A model generated the notes under the pieces. The model ran no database searches and was not told the origin of the DNA. It saw only the letters and a program-made list of their open reading frames with translations. Source: Medakamo hakoo (taxonomy: Eukaryota > Chlorophyta > Trebouxiophyceae > Coccomyxaceae). From it: 64,000 nucleotides of DNA. The translations under genes were made by a program, and so were the position numbers. Where the stretch lies: contig CP089450.1 in NCBI GenBank assembly GCA_026636295.1, forward strand, positions 1-64,000, read 5' to 3'. This document shows, in pieces, positions 17,093 to 26,117 of the stretch. Position 1 is the stretch's first letter, and each line of letters opens with the position of its first letter.

Positions 17093-18705
17093 TCAAGCAT
17101 CTTTGCGAGTCGAATGGCGTGGCGTCTCCGGACTCAAGTACGGTATCCGCCCCTTGCCATTGGCCCGTCGCAGCTCATCACTAATTTCTGCCCAGTTACT
17201 GGACAGCGTGCCAACCAGGACGTCCGCTTGCGCTGTAATAAACAGGTCTGCCAGGGCCAGGCGCACCAATTGCACCATGCGCCATGAGTTTTGAGAATCC
17301 AAAACATCTTCATACGCCATTCCGCCACTGGGGCGGTGCCAGTCAATGAAATGAATGTTGTAAGTGGCACCATACTTGCTGACGGCTTCAGCAATGCAAT
17401 CATGCGAGTCACTGCCTACGTACACGTCTTTAATGCCCAGCCGGGCTGCAACAGGCGCCAGCTCGGCAAAATGGGAGTCCACCGACATGGGCTTGGCTTC
17501 CTTGAACTTGTCGCCTGCCCGAATGAAAATGGCCGCAAGCGGGTGGGGTAGCGCTCCATCGCTTTCATAAAACGTGGTCTGCTGTAGGGGCCACACCAGG
17601 TGTCGCAACGTGTACTGTGACGGGCGCAGAACAAACTTAGAAAGCTGGGCTTTCCACCAGACTGCTGGCTTGTCTCTGTGAGCGGCTAGGACTGGGTTGG
17701 CAGATACCACCCCCAGCGCAAAGGCGCTGATGTTTGTAAAAGCAAATCCAGAGCTTGCAGGAAGACGGACGACTTGATCGGCAGCATTCATGGCCGTCAT
17801 TTTGGTGGCGCGCGTCCGCCAGTCGGCTGGCAGCGGACACCTGGTTGTGGGCACGAAAAAACAGTCCAAGTAATTTTTACGGGCCTGGCTATGGTTGGAA
17901 TGCTGATCGTCCCGCGCACTGTCAATTTCATCAATCGCATTAAGCTCAAACGCGGACGCTTGTTTGCACAGCGTGGGTGCGGCGTAAAACCATGTCAATT
18001 CGTCAGAAGGGACCAAAATGCGGTCGTCACTAGAGAAAAACGAGACAGCACGTGTGAGGGGTCCTTGCTGAGGCACACTTTACGCAACGAACAACCCATC
18101 CAGCTACCCTCGCACCTGATTGCCAGCGCCAACATGTACATGTGAATGTGTAACGATGAGCCCAAGCCTGAAGGCCAGGATGAATCCAAGACCAAGTATC
18201 GGGCTTGGTTGCAGTTGGATGGGTTTTGAGTGGCCCACAGCGCTGCTTGCACGGCAGCCGTCGTGTTCGGTGCATACCACGAGTCGTCGCAGTTGGCAGG
18301 GTCGGGCGGTGAGCAGACTGGGTAACGCGCTTTTGTATCTTGACGCGCGTACCAGGGTGCAGCAGGCGTCCAGGGAGCGCTGTTTGTGGTCGCGTCTGTG
18401 GCAAGCTTGGTACGGGCGCCCGTCAACTCAACCAAGCCACGAGGCGGACTCGTTGCGGGCATGGATGCAAACAAAGCGGCTTCCGTCACTTTACGACGGG
18501 TGTGGGCAAGGTCACGGCGCCGGTGACCGGCAGCGCCAAGCGCGACACGTGTGTTAGGATCACGACCGGCCACACGACTGCTGCGCAAGAACGTTGCAAA
18601 GCCAAAAGTGATTGCGAGAGCCACCATGGCAAGCAACCTTTTGCGTACGCGACGCTGTCGCCGCCACGTCCAGTAAGCGAAACGGGTCGGGCATGTGGTT
18701 GCCAT
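17093..18705 (-). CDS. FUT8-like (GT23-type) fucosyltransferase, two exons
   Basis: Two overlapping frames join across a GT-AG intron at 18115-18030 (86 nt; donor GTGCGA, acceptor TTTTTCTCTAG), giving exons 18705-18116 and 18029-17093 and 508 aa. The join restores a natural helix-strand: MYMLALAI followed by SDDRILVPSDELTWFY. The N-terminus is cytosolic Arg-rich (RRQRRVRKR) then an anchor (LLAMVALAITFGFATFL). Motifs: WPSGLGSSLHIHMYM (Gly-rich start of the catalytic domain), IFIRAGDKFKEAKPM (GDP-fucose HxRxxDK-like), YVGSDSHDCIAEA, and VLVGTLSSNWAEISDEL, matching FUT8 motif III. Probable Golgi alpha-fucosyltransferase. An upstream in-frame start at 18810 would overlap the GT10 gene and is disfavoured. 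Confidence 0.75.
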
Positions 18706-18806
18706 GTTGGACCCGGATTCTTTCCGCCTACCCGGTTCGGGGTCAGATCCATTCGTTTGCAAAGAAAAGATGATGAGTGATCTTGTACACGGTTGTGCGC
18801 ACCTTG

Positions 18807-20339
18807 TCAATGCTTAACACACAAATTTAGAGCCGCAGCAGGATTTGTCCGACGCGGCGCCGCCCACAAAAACTCGCACATTGCGCACGCCCTCGCTTGC
18901 CCATTCCTTGCTTCCCAGGTGGGCAGCGACATGTATTGATCGAGTGCGTGCGTGGAGGTAGGATCCGAACGCCAGGCCAGATGCTTCTCGTATGCTGTTT
19001 TATTTGTGGCTAGATGGCGCAAATACTCAGCTAAAGCGGACGAACTGCGAAAGTCTGCCGCATAGATGACCGACCCGGGCGGCGCCAGTTTTTTCAAAAA
19101 ATCAGCATCGCCCACGTACACTGGCACCGACCCTGCCACCAGGCCATGGAACACTTTTTCTGTGAGGTAATACGCACACGCCGAGTTTTCCGCCGCGTAC
19201 ATGAACAGATGCTGCGCAGAGACGGCGACCTTTTCAGCACCGCGCCCATTTGTGGCTGCCCACTCGCGCCACCTGGCGTCGACGTCTTGTCCAATCTCAG
19301 GCTTGGCCTTGTTGGACCCACATTTTCCGTAAGATGTGACGGACACGTTGTGCCTGACTAAACCAGCCAGCAGGCGCAGCCGTCCCGCGCCATCAAAGGC
19401 GCAATTAGAGACCCAGGTCGCCATCATGGGCCGGGCCTGCTTATCTTTGAAACTAGGGACGGGCCACGCCAGTGTTGTATTCAACCATTGCGCCGTGTCA
19501 CGAACCATGTCCAGGATTGGAAAGTCGGCGTCTGGGCGGTACCCCGACGTGTAGTTAAACAGAGCCAGAATGCTTGTGTTGCGCAGTGAGGGGTAGTGGT
19601 CAGGCGATTCAAAGTAAGTGCCCACCCAGAGTTGGCCAGGCGGGCGAGCCCAGGGCGTGGCTGGTTGCATGAGGTTGACGACGACCACATCTGCTTGTGC
19701 GGCGGCAGTGGCGTCACCGTACGCACCAACGGCAGTGCATGGCCTGTCGCACCCAGTAAAGTTGGTCGACCACAATGCCGATGGCCCGTACACATGACTG
19801 TACTGGGCAATACGCAGGGGGCGTAAAAGCGGTAATCCCGTGTAACTAGCCGGGGCTGGGTTTGTGTTTTTTGGGTCGATCGAACTTGAAACATTGTAGA
19901 ATATCTCAGCGACAAGCCCAGACCGAGCGACGTTTGCAGCCTTCAAATACTTGGCGACGTGCGCGCCAAGGTACGAGGTCGATGAATTAGGGTGGAAGGG
20001 TGCTGGAACTGTTAGCGCACGCAGCTTGTTTGTGACCAAAGTGCCATGCCGCGGGCTTTCGAGTTGATGAAGTTTATAAACCCCGTCGGTTTTGCGTCTA
20101 TGCGTGTCGTCAACAAGCTTGTCCATTCGCACCAAGGCAGCTGGTCGCAGCCGCGTAACAACGCGCTTCCGGGTGCCATATTTCGCGTAGAGTGCAGTTT
20201 TTTCGCCCCGAGGTTTGCGAGCAATGCTTTTCTGTTCGTACGGCTTGGTATGTGCGTAGGCAATGACAAGTACCGATGTTGCGAGACATAAAAGCACAAG
20301 GCACAGGCGGAACAGGCGCGCCTGCAGATGTCGGCTCAT
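18807..20339 (-). CDS. GT10 alpha-1,3/1,4-fucosyltransferase
   Basis: 510 aa, ATG at 20339. The N-terminus (FRLCLVLLCLATSVLVIAYA) is a type II anchor. The GT10 hallmarks are clear: LWVGTYFESPDHYP, a FNYTSGYRPDADFP motif, MATWVSNCAFDGAGR, VTSYGKCG, and the donor-binding block AAENSACAYYLTEKVFHG, then AGSVPVYVGDADFLKK and PPGSVIYAADF. The Y-x-T-E-K core and the VPV-x-x-G segment are the most diagnostic GT10 residues. It should transfer fucose from GDP-fucose to GlcNAc-like acceptors in the Golgi lumen. It lies just upstream of the FUT8-like gene on the same strand. With the fucosyltransferase-like gene at 1683, three fucose-type enzymes lie within 20 kb. Confidence 0.9.
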   Translation of the reverse strand: MSRHLQARLFRLCLVLLCLATSVLVIAYAHTKPYEQKSIARKPRGEKTALYAKYGTRKRVVTRLRPAALVRMDKLVDDTHRRKTDGVYKLHQLESPRHGTLVTNKLRALTVPAPFHPNSSTSYLGAHVAKYLKAANVARSGLVAEIFYNVSSSIDPKNTNPAPASYTGLPLLRPLRIAQYSHVYGPSALWSTNFTGCDRPCTAVGAYGDATAAAQADVVVVNLMQPATPWARPPGQLWVGTYFESPDHYPSLRNTSILALFNYTSGYRPDADFPILDMVRDTAQWLNTTLAWPVPSFKDKQARPMMATWVSNCAFDGAGRLRLLAGLVRHNVSVTSYGKCGSNKAKPEIGQDVDARWREWAATNGRGAEKVAVSAQHLFMYAAENSACAYYLTEKVFHGLVAGSVPVYVGDADFLKKLAPPGSVIYAADFRSSSALAEYLRHLATNKTAYEKHLAWRSDPTSTHALDQYMSLPTWEARNGQARACAMCEFLWAAPRRTNPAAALNLCVKH

Positions 20340-20815
20340 GTTGATTAATGCGGCGCTTGCTCATTTGTTAATATTTCAATACACGGATTTGGTGCTTGAC
20401 TTTAACGACAAGGAAAAGTATTCTTTGCCGTTTGCGCGGCAAAGAATTCAATGAATTTATGAATTAAAATTTTTTAATTCATAAATTTTTTAATGAATTA
20501 AAATTTATGAATTAAAAATACATTCTTGCGTGCGCACACACGCACGCAAGAATGCTGCGTGCGTGTGTGCGTTCTGTGTGTGCGTGCGTGTATATTTCTA
20601 ACACAGGTTTTCATTTGGCCTTTCATTACAAAAAGACCATATCGCGAATCTTCGCAGGCGTGATCGGCAATGCCAAAACCGTGCAACGCGTGTCGCTTCC
20701 ATTACCTTTTACTAGCGCCTGCCTTCTCTCTTTGTCAATTCTTTTTATTGCATTCTTCCCTGCTGTCATTGCACCTTTTGTTGTCTTACATCGAGAAGAC
20801 AAAGACAAAGATTCG
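20340..20815. promoter_or_regulatory. Divergent intergenic region with a hairpin cluster
   Basis: Between divergent genes lie stacked inverted repeats. (a) 20420-20447, 11-bp arms around TTTGCG. (b) 20454-20469 with 20472-20487, 16-bp AT-only-rich arms and a 2-bp loop. (c) 20474-20489 with 20500-20515, which reuses the right arm of (b), so (b) and (c) exclude each other. (d) 20521-20534 with 20541-20554, 14-bp arms around CACACA. A GTGCGT/GTGTGT microsatellite-like run follows to about 20590. The sequence then becomes T-rich up to the ATG at 20816. Confidence 0.7.
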
Positions 20816-22351
20816 ATGGCCCCACGCCCACTCCGACGGCGGCACGACGTGCGGGCGCTCGCACGCGTTGGCGCCACGGCGGCCGCGGCCCTGGCAATTT
20901 TGCAATTTGTCCGCCCGGCGGTGCCGCCGCCGCAGGCAGTGGAGGCAGCCGACAGGGCTGCTGACCTGGTTGAAGCTGTGCCGCTCGTTCAGCGACTGGT
21001 GGTGTCAGACATCTATGCAGCGTTGGACGGCGTGCTGAGGGAAGGCGCAAAAACTGCACGTAAAAACGGCGGCGTTGCTGTGACAGTTTTAGACTGTGGC
21101 GACGGCCGGTGGGCCGACGTGTGGCCGAGCGCAGCGACGGAGCTGCCGGTCGACCGCGTTGTTTGTGTGGATTTTTCGGGCGCGCCCGACGCCGGAGATG
21201 GCGTGGACGGCGCCGCCGCCACAAAGCAGCAACCGGCCACCGTGCCCTGGTTACACGCCGGGTCGGTCGCCCACGTCCAGCACTCGCCGCGCGGCGGGTC
21301 GGGCGCGAGTGCTGGTGGCAAGGATGCGGGCGGGGGCGCTGCTGCGCCTGGTGGCCGCAAGGCGGCTGGGGGTGGGCCGGCACCCCGCCCCGCCCCGCCA
21401 ACACCTCCACCACGCACCATCCTGGCCCTCGTCCACCCGGACGGCCAGAACGTGCACGCGCGGTACGTGCCCTTTGTCGCGTCGGCCATGGCGCTGGCCG
21501 GCACGCGCCTGGTCCTGGTGGATGGCGGCAACACGCCCGCGCCCGGGGACGAGGGTGCCCGCCCGCCCAAGAAACCGCGCGCGCCCGGGTTTCAGGTGCT
21601 GGAAGCGGGCGGCGGTCCAGGACGCGCGGGCGGCCACGCCCGGCCCCCCTCCCCGCGCCACCGGTTCTACCAGCTGGCCCTGAACACGGTGCAGCCCACG
21701 TTCTCCATGGTGTACGAGACCCGGCTGTGGGGCAGCGACGGCGGCGGGTCGGGGACGGGGTCGTCCCTGGCGGCGACGGCCAGCTTGCGCGCGTCCCTGG
21801 CCGACGTCATCGCCAAGTACAAAGTCAAATCATTCTTGGACTCGTCCTGTGGCAGCATGCACTGGATGCCCCTGGTCGCGCGGGCCGCGCATGATGCCGA
21901 CCCGGAGTTTCGGTACACGGGCACGGACGCAGTCTGCTCCCTGGTCGAATCCCACCACAGCACGTTTGCCAACGAGAGCGCGTGGATGGATTTCGCGTGC
22001 GTGGACGCCAGCCATGAGCCGCTGCCGTCCGGGTATGACCTGGTCTTCAGCCGCGACTCGCTGCAACACCTGCCCATTGCTTCTGCATACAAATTTTTAC
22101 ACAATGTCCGCGCTTCAGGGGCAAAGTATTTATTGGTCGGCAGCTACCTCACAGGCGGGCAGCGTGTGACGGGCGGCCGCAACACGGACATCAATGTGGG
22201 CGACGTCTACGACATCGACCTGCTGCAACCACCCTTCAATGTCCGCCCGCCGCCGCTGGAGATCATCAAGGAAGACAACCCGGAGAAGAAATTCATGCTG
22301 TTGCTGGATGTTGGGCGGCTGGCCTGGGACGAGGACCTGGCGCTGGCATGA
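20816..22351 (+). CDS. SAM methyltransferase, membrane anchored, GC-rich gene
   Basis: 511 aa from the ATG at 20816 (MAPRPLRRRHD); the frame stays open further upstream, but that part lies in AT-rich and repeat sequence. RVGATAAAALAILQF is a likely anchor. The middle, residues about 140-320, is rich in Gly, Pro and Ala with a low-complexity insert. The C-terminal 210 residues are a class I methyltransferase: KSFLDSSCGSMHWMP (SAM motif I), YTGTDAV, DLVFSRDSLQHLP (post-motif), KYLLVGSYL, then NTDINVGDVYDIDLLQPPF, typical of an uncharacterised clade found in bacteria, nematodes and algae. Its GC content is clearly higher than that of its neighbours. Substrate unknown; a glycan is inferred from context. 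Confidence 0.8.
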   Translation: MAPRPLRRRHDVRALARVGATAAAALAILQFVRPAVPPPQAVEAADRAADLVEAVPLVQRLVVSDIYAALDGVLREGAKTARKNGGVAVTVLDCGDGRWADVWPSAATELPVDRVVCVDFSGAPDAGDGVDGAAATKQQPATVPWLHAGSVAHVQHSPRGGSGASAGGKDAGGGAAAPGGRKAAGGGPAPRPAPPTPPPRTILALVHPDGQNVHARYVPFVASAMALAGTRLVLVDGGNTPAPGDEGARPPKKPRAPGFQVLEAGGGPGRAGGHARPPSPRHRFYQLALNTVQPTFSMVYETRLWGSDGGGSGTGSSLAATASLRASLADVIAKYKVKSFLDSSCGSMHWMPLVARAAHDADPEFRYTGTDAVCSLVESHHSTFANESAWMDFACVDASHEPLPSGYDLVFSRDSLQHLPIASAYKFLHNVRASGAKYLLVGSYLTGGQRVTGGRNTDINVGDVYDIDLLQPPFNVRPPPLEIIKEDNPEKKFMLLLDVGRLAWDEDLALA

Positions 22352-22660
22352 CGACTGTCAATGCCAGCGTAGACACAGCGAGCTTATGATGATGGATGTC
22401 TTTCATTCGTATAAACTAATGTGGGGAAAAGGAAACATGATGATCGCAAAAGCTGACTGCATTCCGGCGCATTGTGAAAGTAAATTTTGTTTCAGTGGAA
22501 TGGACTAAGGAAGTAGTCCCGTGGCGTTCAGAGGCTTGCAGCAAGCTGAAGGGATGAAATCTCAATTCATCCTAGGAGAAAATTTATAGAGAGACGACCT
22601 CATACAGAGATAAAAAAAATAATTTGGTATTTGTCCTTGCATTTTGAAGGCCATGTTTGC
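22352..22660. other. Intergenic region
   Basis: 309 bp, AT-rich towards its 3' half (AGATAAAAAAAATAATTTGG around 22608-22627). No gene or clear repeat was seen. Confidence 0.4.
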
Positions 22661-23314
22661 ATGACCTCCGTCAACACCGACCCGACTGTTCCTACAAATC
22701 CTCCGCAATATGATGGTTTCCAAGGCGGTTCATTGCTTTCCACAGGCACGAGTCTTCTTCACCGAGATGCAGGGACTGCACTTGGCGTACCATCACGGTG
22801 CGCCTGGCCCACGCTCTTGGGCGCATTGGCAGTCGTGGCAGCAGCCATGGCACCAACCGCTGGCCACTCAAGCTGCACAAGATGTCCACCCCGCCGCCGC
22901 GGCAATAAACAAAAACACCATACGCGCCCTCATTGCACGAGCCGTGTCCGGCGCAAGATTACAAACACGACTTTCCTGCGCTACATGCACGTTCCCAACG
23001 CCATGGTCAATTGTTTGGGACTGACCGGTGACAGATTGGGAGACGCGGGCACAAGTGCAGAGGACGGCGCAAGTCACGGCCGATTGTTTCAGCTGCCTTT
23101 AACGCTGCGCGACCAAGCAGGCATGGAGTGGAATGTGTTGTACGAGGCCACAACATCACGCCGCCAGTTGCACCGTCGATTTAGTCACGGATGGGGCGAC
23201 TTTTGTCGAGCTCTGGGAGTCAAACTAGGCGACGCCGTCGAGTTTTGCAGAGCGTCTGCCACGGACGTCCAGACATTGAATGTGCGCGTTATAAGAAAGA
23301 CGCAGCGGTCATAA
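22661..23314 (+). CDS. B3-like DNA-binding domain protein (copy 1)
   Basis: 217 aa from the first ATG at 22661. The N-terminal half is poorly structured, with one Ala-rich hydrophobic stretch and a basic CPPRRRGNKQKHH segment that could be a nuclear signal. The last 110 residues contain FLRYMHVPNAMVNCLGL, LPLTLRDQAGMEWNVLY, then RRQLHRRFSHGWGDFCRA followed by LGVKLGDAVEF. The order of strands and the GWxxF...LxxGDxxxF signature resemble the plant B3 transcription-factor domain. Two further genes (54257, 55432) share the signature. A regulator of the locus is possible; the assignment rests on motif only. Confidence 0.5.
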   Translation: MTSVNTDPTVPTNPPQYDGFQGGSLLSTGTSLLHRDAGTALGVPSRCAWPTLLGALAVVAAAMAPTAGHSSCTRCPPRRRGNKQKHHTRPHCTSRVRRKITNTTFLRYMHVPNAMVNCLGLTGDRLGDAGTSAEDGASHGRLFQLPLTLRDQAGMEWNVLYEATTSRRQLHRRFSHGWGDFCRALGVKLGDAVEFCRASATDVQTLNVRVIRKTQRS

Positions 23315-23482
23315 CGAGGCCCGCACTTTGATACAGCAAACATGAGGAGAATGGGGAACAGAAGAGAGGGCAAATAAAACGCCTCCTGCTGGCTTTCGTA
23401 ATGTGTGCAAATAAACTTTTAATTTTTACTTCTTATACAAAGATCAGTCACATATGACTTGCACTTAAGCAGGTTTCAACCA

Positions 23483-24724
23483 ATGATAGCCAATACAAAT
23501 AGATTGGCGAACATCTTTGACTGCACAAATGAACAACTTTCATTCATGCGCATGCGCAAAACTTTTGGCCATCTTGCACTGTGGGCCGGCCTGAGCGTGG
23601 CGATGTCCATGTACAACAAATGGATACTGGACAGAATGGCCTTTAATTTTCCACTGACTTTAACCCTGGCACACATGGCTGGAGCGGCACTGGTTATGAA
23701 CGTGCATGTCACGCGCCAACGTCACAAAGCGGCACTCGAATTAACCCAAGCATGTGCCGCTTGCAAAGTAAAAGGCCCCAGGCTCGATGCCAAGGCAACG
23801 ACTGAGTCCGTGTGCGGCCAGGAGGTACCTGTCCAAAATCCTAATTTGGCCGACGTAGACGGTACCAACTGGCCTGACCGCCAAATACAGTGGTTTCGCC
23901 GTTACGGCACCTACCTTGTCCCCATTGCGGCAGCGCTTGCTGCAGGCGTGTGCTTAAAAAACAGCGCCTTTGCGACCATGCCAATACCTACCATGCAGTT
24001 AATAGCAGCATCGAGTCCGCTTGGCACGTACGCTTTGTCTGTTGTGTTTGGGCTTGCCCCTTTTACACTAGCTCGTCTAATTTGCCTGGTAGGAATTGTT
24101 GTTGGAGTGTTGATGGCGACTGATGGCCGGCCTGCGATGTTGTTCCATAGCGGTGGGGCTATGCGTTTTGCAGGTGGGATGGCGCTGGACATTTTCAGGG
24201 TTGTGCTTCTTCAAGCCCTCATCCACAAGATAGAAAGCAAGGAAAATCGGGCACGACAAGCCAGCATCGCGCACGGCTGTATGCCTGATGAATGTGATGC
24301 GCTGGAGACAGGCACACAACACCAATCCAAGCGCACACCGACTAAATCGCTGGCGTTGTCAACAATTTTGCTGGGCGCTTACGCACCAGCCTGTGCGTTG
24401 ATGCTGTTGTTGCCTGCAGCTTTTATAGAAGGAAAACCTGCTTTAACCGACTTAGCTTCCAGGCCCGTGAGTTTAGGGATTGCCCTTGGAGGAAATGTCA
24501 CGATCGCCGTGGCCCTCAACTTGGTCGCGGTGACATGCCTGCATGGTGCCGGCGTCGTAGCCTTGTCTTTGACCGGGTTCGTCAAAGATTGGGCACTAAT
24601 TTTAATGTCTGCGCTGACGTTTGGGGACGGCATCACGCCCAGGTTTGGGGCTGGAATGCTGACCAGCACGGCTGCGGTGGCCGCGTATGCCGTTGCTTGC
24701 ACTGTAACTCCGTGTTATAAATAG
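23483..24724 (+). CDS. Nucleotide-sugar / triose-phosphate-type transporter (DMT superfamily)
   Basis: 413 aa from ATG 23483; ATG 23546 is an alternative. About ten hydrophobic segments. The first helices carry ALWAGLSVAMSMYNKWIL and FNFPLTLTLAHM, matching the NK-x-I-L and F-x-P-x-T-L-T-x-x-H features of the TPT/nucleotide-sugar transporter family. Helix 4-5 has LKNSAFATMPIPTMQLI, and a late helix has VALSLTGFVKDWALILMSAL, matching the conserved G-x-x-K-D/E segment of helix 9. A charged loop with basic residues splits the two halves. Likely imports a sugar nucleotide into the Golgi for the surrounding transferases; the sugar cannot be predicted. Confidence 0.8.
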   Translation: MIANTNRLANIFDCTNEQLSFMRMRKTFGHLALWAGLSVAMSMYNKWILDRMAFNFPLTLTLAHMAGAALVMNVHVTRQRHKAALELTQACAACKVKGPRLDAKATTESVCGQEVPVQNPNLADVDGTNWPDRQIQWFRRYGTYLVPIAAALAAGVCLKNSAFATMPIPTMQLIAASSPLGTYALSVVFGLAPFTLARLICLVGIVVGVLMATDGRPAMLFHSGGAMRFAGGMALDIFRVVLLQALIHKIESKENRARQASIAHGCMPDECDALETGTQHQSKRTPTKSLALSTILLGAYAPACALMLLLPAAFIEGKPALTDLASRPVSLGIALGGNVTIAVALNLVAVTCLHGAGVVALSLTGFVKDWALILMSALTFGDGITPRFGAGMLTSTAAVAAYAVACTVTPCYK

Positions 24725-24820
24725 CGTGCAATTACAATTGACGTTGAAGCGAGAAAAAACTAAGTTACACGCGTTTGCGTCCAGTTTACTTTTTTGTTAC
24801 GTCTATAACGGCAGAAACAA

Positions 24821-25831
24821 TTATTGAGGCCGAAAGCTGTGACCGGGAGACTTGCATGTGTATTGCTCAGGCACGTGCGTCATACATGGCGGCGGACCGT
24901 GATGCACGTCAGTCAGATTCATAAACCCTGTTGCGTACGACAATGGCATTTTGCCAAAGATGGGTACGAGTCTATCAAGTATGGCGCTTCGATCTTTAAA
25001 GTGCTGGGACCGCGACCACAGTCCGGAAGCTGAAAGGTCGGAGACAAAGCCGTCCTTTGAACCTTTCAAAAGCACTGGGCACTTGCCAGTGTGGTTCGAC
25101 GCCACAAAATTTAGCAAAATGTCGTCGCCATTCATTGTCTCGTCAACAATGTCACGAGCAAGCTGGGGCGTTGCAAAAGTATACAGCTCTAAAAATTTTC
25201 GGTGGAAGACCATTCCACAGGCGGGAAGGACCATGGAGGCAGCAAAGCCAGCAGCGTGGTCTCCGTTTGTGCAGTATGTGTACTTCCCGCTTTCGTCGTC
25301 ATGCACGTGGTTTCTCCCGCACGTTGAAAAGCCTACGAGACGTTCGCGATGTTTCGTGCGCCACAAACGTATGGCGCGGCTAAGGTGCGCAAGGTTGGCG
25401 TCATTGTCGTCGTCGAGGAGGACAATGCATTCATTGACCAACTCGGGCCACGGAAACAGCCGATTGTTCATGGAGTTTTTTTGCATGAACTTGTACGTGA
25501 CGGGCACAGAAAAGAAATCTGGGTCCGGAAGATGGGCAGGCGTCAAGCCGGGGTCGTTGGCGATGACAAGGATGGATGATGCCTCCGGAAGGTTTTGGTA
25601 ATGAGCCAGCCTGTCGCCCAGAGTCTTCCACCTTGAAAAAACTGTAAGAACGAGGACGCACTCTTGAGCATGTGAGGCTCGGACGCTTTGACCGCCGCTC
25701 GAGCGTGATTGCGCAGGGAGCCAGTTTAACGCATGCCGTTGAACCAACAGACGAACGGCCCAGTCAATGGAGCCGCACGCAATGACAATGCAGAGAGTAA
25801 AATACATGAACCCTCGAAGGAGCGCGGGCAT
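24821..25831 (-). CDS. Exostosin-like GT64 glycosyltransferase
   Basis: 336 aa from MPALLRGFMYFTLCIV (ATG at about 25831), chosen because it leads straight into a membrane anchor; the open frame continues upstream without an ATG. The domain matches the C-terminal GT64 module of exostosins: VLTVFSRWKTLGDRLAHY, ILVIANDP, NSMNNRLFPWP, the metal-binding DDD in ECIVLLDDDND, VGFSTCGRNHV, VLPACGMVFHRKFLELY, and MNGDDILLNFVASNHTG. In animals and plants GT64 enzymes transfer GlcNAc, GlcA or related sugars, including on sphingolipids. A Golgi type II enzyme is expected. Confidence 0.87.
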   Translation of the reverse strand: MPALLRGFMYFTLCIVIACGSIDWAVRLLVQRHALNWLPAQSRSSGGQSVRASHAQECVLVLTVFSRWKTLGDRLAHYQNLPEASSILVIANDPGLTPAHLPDPDFFSVPVTYKFMQKNSMNNRLFPWPELVNECIVLLDDDNDANLAHLSRAIRLWRTKHRERLVGFSTCGRNHVHDDESGKYTYCTNGDHAAGFAASMVLPACGMVFHRKFLELYTFATPQLARDIVDETMNGDDILLNFVASNHTGKCPVLLKGSKDGFVSDLSASGLWSRSQHFKDRSAILDRLVPIFGKMPLSYATGFMNLTDVHHGPPPCMTHVPEQYTCKSPGHSFRPQ

Positions 25832-25923
25832 GTTGGCAGTCCAAGAGCAGGTCCAAGAAGAGCCTGCTGGCGCCGCGCTCAAAACGCGTAAGGCTGTGGT
25901 CTGCTGAATTAAATGGCATGCGG

Positions 25924-25932
25924 TATTTAAAA
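25924..25932 (-). promoter_or_regulatory. TATA-like element
   Basis: TATTTAAAA lies 93 bp upstream of the proposed start at 25831, in otherwise non-coding sequence. It resembles the TTTAAATA elements before the genes starting at 16888 and 37866. Confidence 0.35.
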
Positions 25933-26117
25933 GTGCGTGTGCGTGTGTGCAGACTTTTGCAATGCTTCTATAAAAAAGAGCAAAAACAGAGCGGTCAGTG
26001 TACAGTGCACCGCACCACCCTACCAGCCACTCGCCCAAACTCCACGGGCCCTACTTGTTGTAAACACGCTTTTCAGGGTTGGTAAAACTTCAACGTACGC
26101 TTGTGTCAATCACCAGC

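Noticed and set aside
20552-20815. 88-codon upstream extension of the methyltransferase gene
   Set aside because: It begins inside the hairpin and GTGC repeat cluster and has a sharp composition change; the ATG at 20816 precedes a basic residue run and anchor.
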